Origin: Collinsella aerofaciens ATCC 25986
GTDB taxonomy: Bacteria; Actinomycetota; Coriobacteriia; Coriobacteriales; Coriobacteriaceae
Assembly (NCBI RefSeq): GCF_010509075.1
Contig: NZ_CP048433.1
Location: forward strand, 1,240,001 to 1,304,000
Reading direction: 5' to 3'
DNA: 64,000 nucleotides
The notes beneath the pieces are model-generated. The model made no database searches, was not told where the DNA came from, and saw only the letters and a list, made by a program, of their open reading frames with translations. Below, in pieces: positions 62,331 through 64,000 of this stretch (within the stretch, counting starts at the first letter, position 1; every line of letters begins with the position of its first letter). The position numbers and the translations under genes were made by a program.

Positions 62331-63023
62331 TCCCTTGATGCAGGAGAGCGCCTCGACGGCCGGGCGCCACCGGTCGGTCCGGGCGAGGGCGAGCACCTTC
62401 TTCTCGAGCTGCCGGCGGTCCGACTCCGCGCACCTCGCGGCCGTGACGTAGTACTCGAGCACGTCGCGCTGGGGCCCCTCGAGCCTGATCCCGGATATCC
62501 ACCTCCAGTGGGCGCGCGTCCAGGATCCCTTCCTCGTCCCGTCGGCGTTGCGCTCGTCCCAGACGTGGCCCAGCCTGATCAGGAACATGTTGAGGCGCTG
62601 CCTGGCGCGGCGGTACTCCACCGTGGCGTCGTCGAGGGCGCGGTCGAGGTCCCGGGCGGCCTCGACGGCCGCATCGGGCAGCGGGACCTCCACGATGTTG
62701 TGGGTGGCGAGCATGCGGGCGATGAACTCGGCGTCGCGCCGGTCGTTCTTGCGGCGCGCGTCCGCCGCCGGCCTCTGCATCTTGGAGACGGCGGCCACGG
62801 CGCAGTCGAGGCCGAGCGCGCGCAGCTCGCGCGCCATGTGGAAGCCGGTGGGGCCGCTCTCGTAGCAGGCCCTGGGCTCCTCGAACCCGAGGGCCCACTC
62901 CGCGATCTCGGCGGCGTCCGTCCCGAAGTCACGGTGCACCACCTCGCCGGTGAAGGGGTTGAACGCCGCGGCGGCGACCGATCGCGCGTGGACGTCCAGG
63001 CCGATGGAGGTAACATGGGGCAT
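62331..63023 (-). pseudogene. IS110-family transposase, N-terminal part
   Basis: This part carries the DEDD nuclease domain: TSIGLDVHARSVAAAAF (first Asp), ACYESGPTGFHMAREL (Glu), and KNDRRDAEFIARML (Asp pair). Reading continues past the break into IS21 DNA, giving a false tail. With 59653-60064 it forms the interrupted 369-residue protein. Confidence 0.92.
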
Positions 63024-63147
63024 GGGAAGCCTCCTCCCCGCAGGTGCGGTAAGGGCTACCGCACGGGCCGATACTCAAAGCCCATTGTGGCATCCCGAGC
63101 CCGCGGAAAGAAGCTGCGCCGCGGGGGAGGCGACCCAAATGGCTTTC
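63024..63147. other. Region upstream of the IS110 transposase
   Basis: It holds the ribosome site of the transposase (GGGGAGGAGG-like) and a hairpin GTGCGGTA/TACCGCAC (63044-63064). The IS110 end is probably here; the exact border cannot be seen because IS110 elements lack clear terminal repeats. Confidence 0.45.
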
Positions 63148-63264
63148 TCATATCGTCTTACGTTGCTTCGAACGTTGCTTGAGTGCCTCGGAAAGCCCGA
63201 CGAGTGCCGTGGAGAACGAGACCAAAGCGGGCAGAAGTCTCACGAAATCAATCAGATCGGTCAT
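63148..63264 (-). CDS. 38-residue hydrophobic peptide, possible type I toxin
   Basis: The 38-residue peptide begins MTDLIDFVRLLPALVSFSTA and ends with a basic tail (KQRSKQRKTI). A hydrophobic helix (VRLLPALVSFSTALVGL) followed by positive charges is typical of holin-like type I toxins (Fst/TxpA/Hol_Tox pattern). The ribosome site GGGAGGTG is very strong. It starts at an ATG ending at 63264, stop at 63148-63150. No coding neighbour overlaps. Toxin identity is inference. Confidence 0.55.
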   Translation of the reverse strand: MTDLIDFVRLLPALVSFSTALVGLSEALKQRSKQRKTI

Positions 63265-63391
63265 GGGCATCACCTCCCATCAGATGGAGGGCGTTGCCCG
63301 GCACATGGAACTGCCGCCAACAGTATCAATTCTATCAAAGCGCAGTTAGATATGCGAATGTTTGTTCGTATTTCAAGAGACCAGCGTCACC

Positions 63392-63420
63392 TGTGACAAA
63401 GGGGCTGTCCCTTTGTCACA
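63392..63420. repeat. GGGACAG hairpin repeat, copy D, at the HAD stop codon
   Basis: A perfect 12-bp stem (TGTGACAAAGGG and its complement) with loop GCTGT. It abuts the HAD stop codon (63421) and contains AGGGACAG on the minus strand. Confidence 0.8.
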
Positions 63421-64000
63421 TTATTCGATGACGGTGCGAGAGTTTTGCTTGCGCATGGTGGCGAGCATGTGTTTGGGGACGGCGTGGACCATGCAACTGC
63501 CGATAGTTGCGCTCGCGGCGGCCTTGGCGGCATCGCTTGCGTTTTTGGTCGCGTAGCTGTGGCGGAAGCGTTTGAGCATGGCGATGTCGTTGCCGCCGTC
63601 TCCGTAAACCGCGACCTCATCCTCGGCAATGCCGTAGTAGCTCGCCAGCCAGGCCACGCTCTCGCCCTTGTTGCACGCCACGTCCGTGATCTCGAACATC
63701 ACCGGATCGAACGGCGCGTTGACCACGCGGTCCGATCGCTCGGCCAAATACGCCTTAAGGTCGCGCTCCAGCTCGGGCGAGGTCACGCGACAGTTAATCT
63801 TGCATACATCGTGACGCAGGATGTCGCCGATCGACTGATCGAAATACTGCTCCTCGTGATACCCGCCACGTGCACGCATACCGCGCATCACGATGCGCTT
63901 GATAGGACTGTCTTTTTTAAAGCCTGCCTGGTGCATCTCGAACGATCCACTCGAGAACATGCCATCGGGCGTGGAGCAGTCAAAACAGATATCCGGAAAC
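63421..64000 (-). CDS. HAD superfamily hydrolase, Cof-type, N-terminus beyond the window
   Basis: The visible part has about 193 residues, open to the right edge. HAD motif IV VYGDGGNDIAMLKRF (near the C-terminus) and the stretch ITDVACNKGESVAWLASYYG with the conserved Lys are typical of Cof-type phosphatases. The cap region and DxDxT motif I lie outside the window. An ATG at 63960 could be mistaken for the start, but upstream sequence (FDCSTPDG before it) still matches the family. It ends at a GGGACAG hairpin. Confidence 0.85.
   Translation of the reverse strand, partial: FPDICFDCSTPDGMFSSGSFEMHQAGFKKDSPIKRIVMRGMRARGGYHEEQYFDQSIGDILRHDVCKINCRVTSPELERDLKAYLAERSDRVVNAPFDPVMFEITDVACNKGESVAWLASYYGIAEDEVAVYGDGGNDIAMLKRFRHSYATKNASDAAKAAASATIGSCMVHAVPKHMLATMRKQNSRTVIE

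Overview
The window looks like chromosomal DNA of a Coriobacteriia gut actinobacterium, most likely Collinsella. This rests on gene content and style: GC-rich DNA with long antisense shadow frames, a lysyl-tRNA synthetase carrying an extra tRNA-binding domain, an argCJBD cluster, a fused EcfA ATPase, an LAQTG-anchored coiled-coil surface protein and many GGGAC-type hairpins. No species marker such as rRNA is present, so the genus is an inference.

Layout. 1-11.8 kb is a housekeeping block on the minus strand. It reads, in transcription order, Mur ligase, HAD phosphatase, murI, rph, rdgB, dtd, veg, ispE, tRNA-Pro, tatA, greA, lysS, and a ThrE-type exporter cut by the window start. 12-16.4 kb (plus strand) holds a lipoprotein-permease fusion of an amino-acid ABC importer, asnB and tRNA-Val. 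The 3' end of tRNA-Val is repeated in a 189-bp tandem duplication, followed by an IS256-family element with an 8-bp target duplication. 18.5-23.5 kb is argC-argJ-argB-argD. 23.7-28.1 kb has two PPOX-fold proteins and a riboflavin ECF transporter operon (ribU-ecfAA-ecfT) behind an FMN riboswitch. 28.3-30.9 kb is groES-groEL, bracketed by two very long palindromes. 31.4-45.4 kb mixes two amidohydrolases, a zinc-ribbon membrane protein, YitT, an amaP-DUF2273-asp23 envelope operon, yebC, a DUF6020 membrane protein, lgt, nifU, dCMP deaminase and coaX. 45.6-53 kb has an OPT transporter, a 1151-residue surface protein with a G9 tract near its start, and a DUF389 membrane protein containing an EF-hand-like loop. 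53.5-59 kb is a 1596-residue activase/dehydratase-type protein with an upstream TetR regulator. 59.2-64 kb has a promoter-plus-terminator sRNA candidate, an IS110-family transposase split by an intact IS21-family element, a 38-residue hydrophobic peptide and a truncated HAD hydrolase.

How parts fit together. veg/ispE, rdgB/dtd and greA/lysS are tight housekeeping runs. The riboflavin operon supplies S, A and T components together, and the riboswitch gives FMN feedback. AmaP, DUF2273 and Asp23 form one membrane-anchored envelope-stress unit. The TetR gene sits 11 bp from the activase gene and has a perfect palindrome in its own promoter region, which suggests autoregulation of the pair.

The least explained material is non-coding: a family of hairpins sharing GGGACAG/GGGACGG that often abut stop codons, several 130-210-bp palindromes, the sRNA candidate at 59.2 kb, and the small peptide gene at 63.2 kb.
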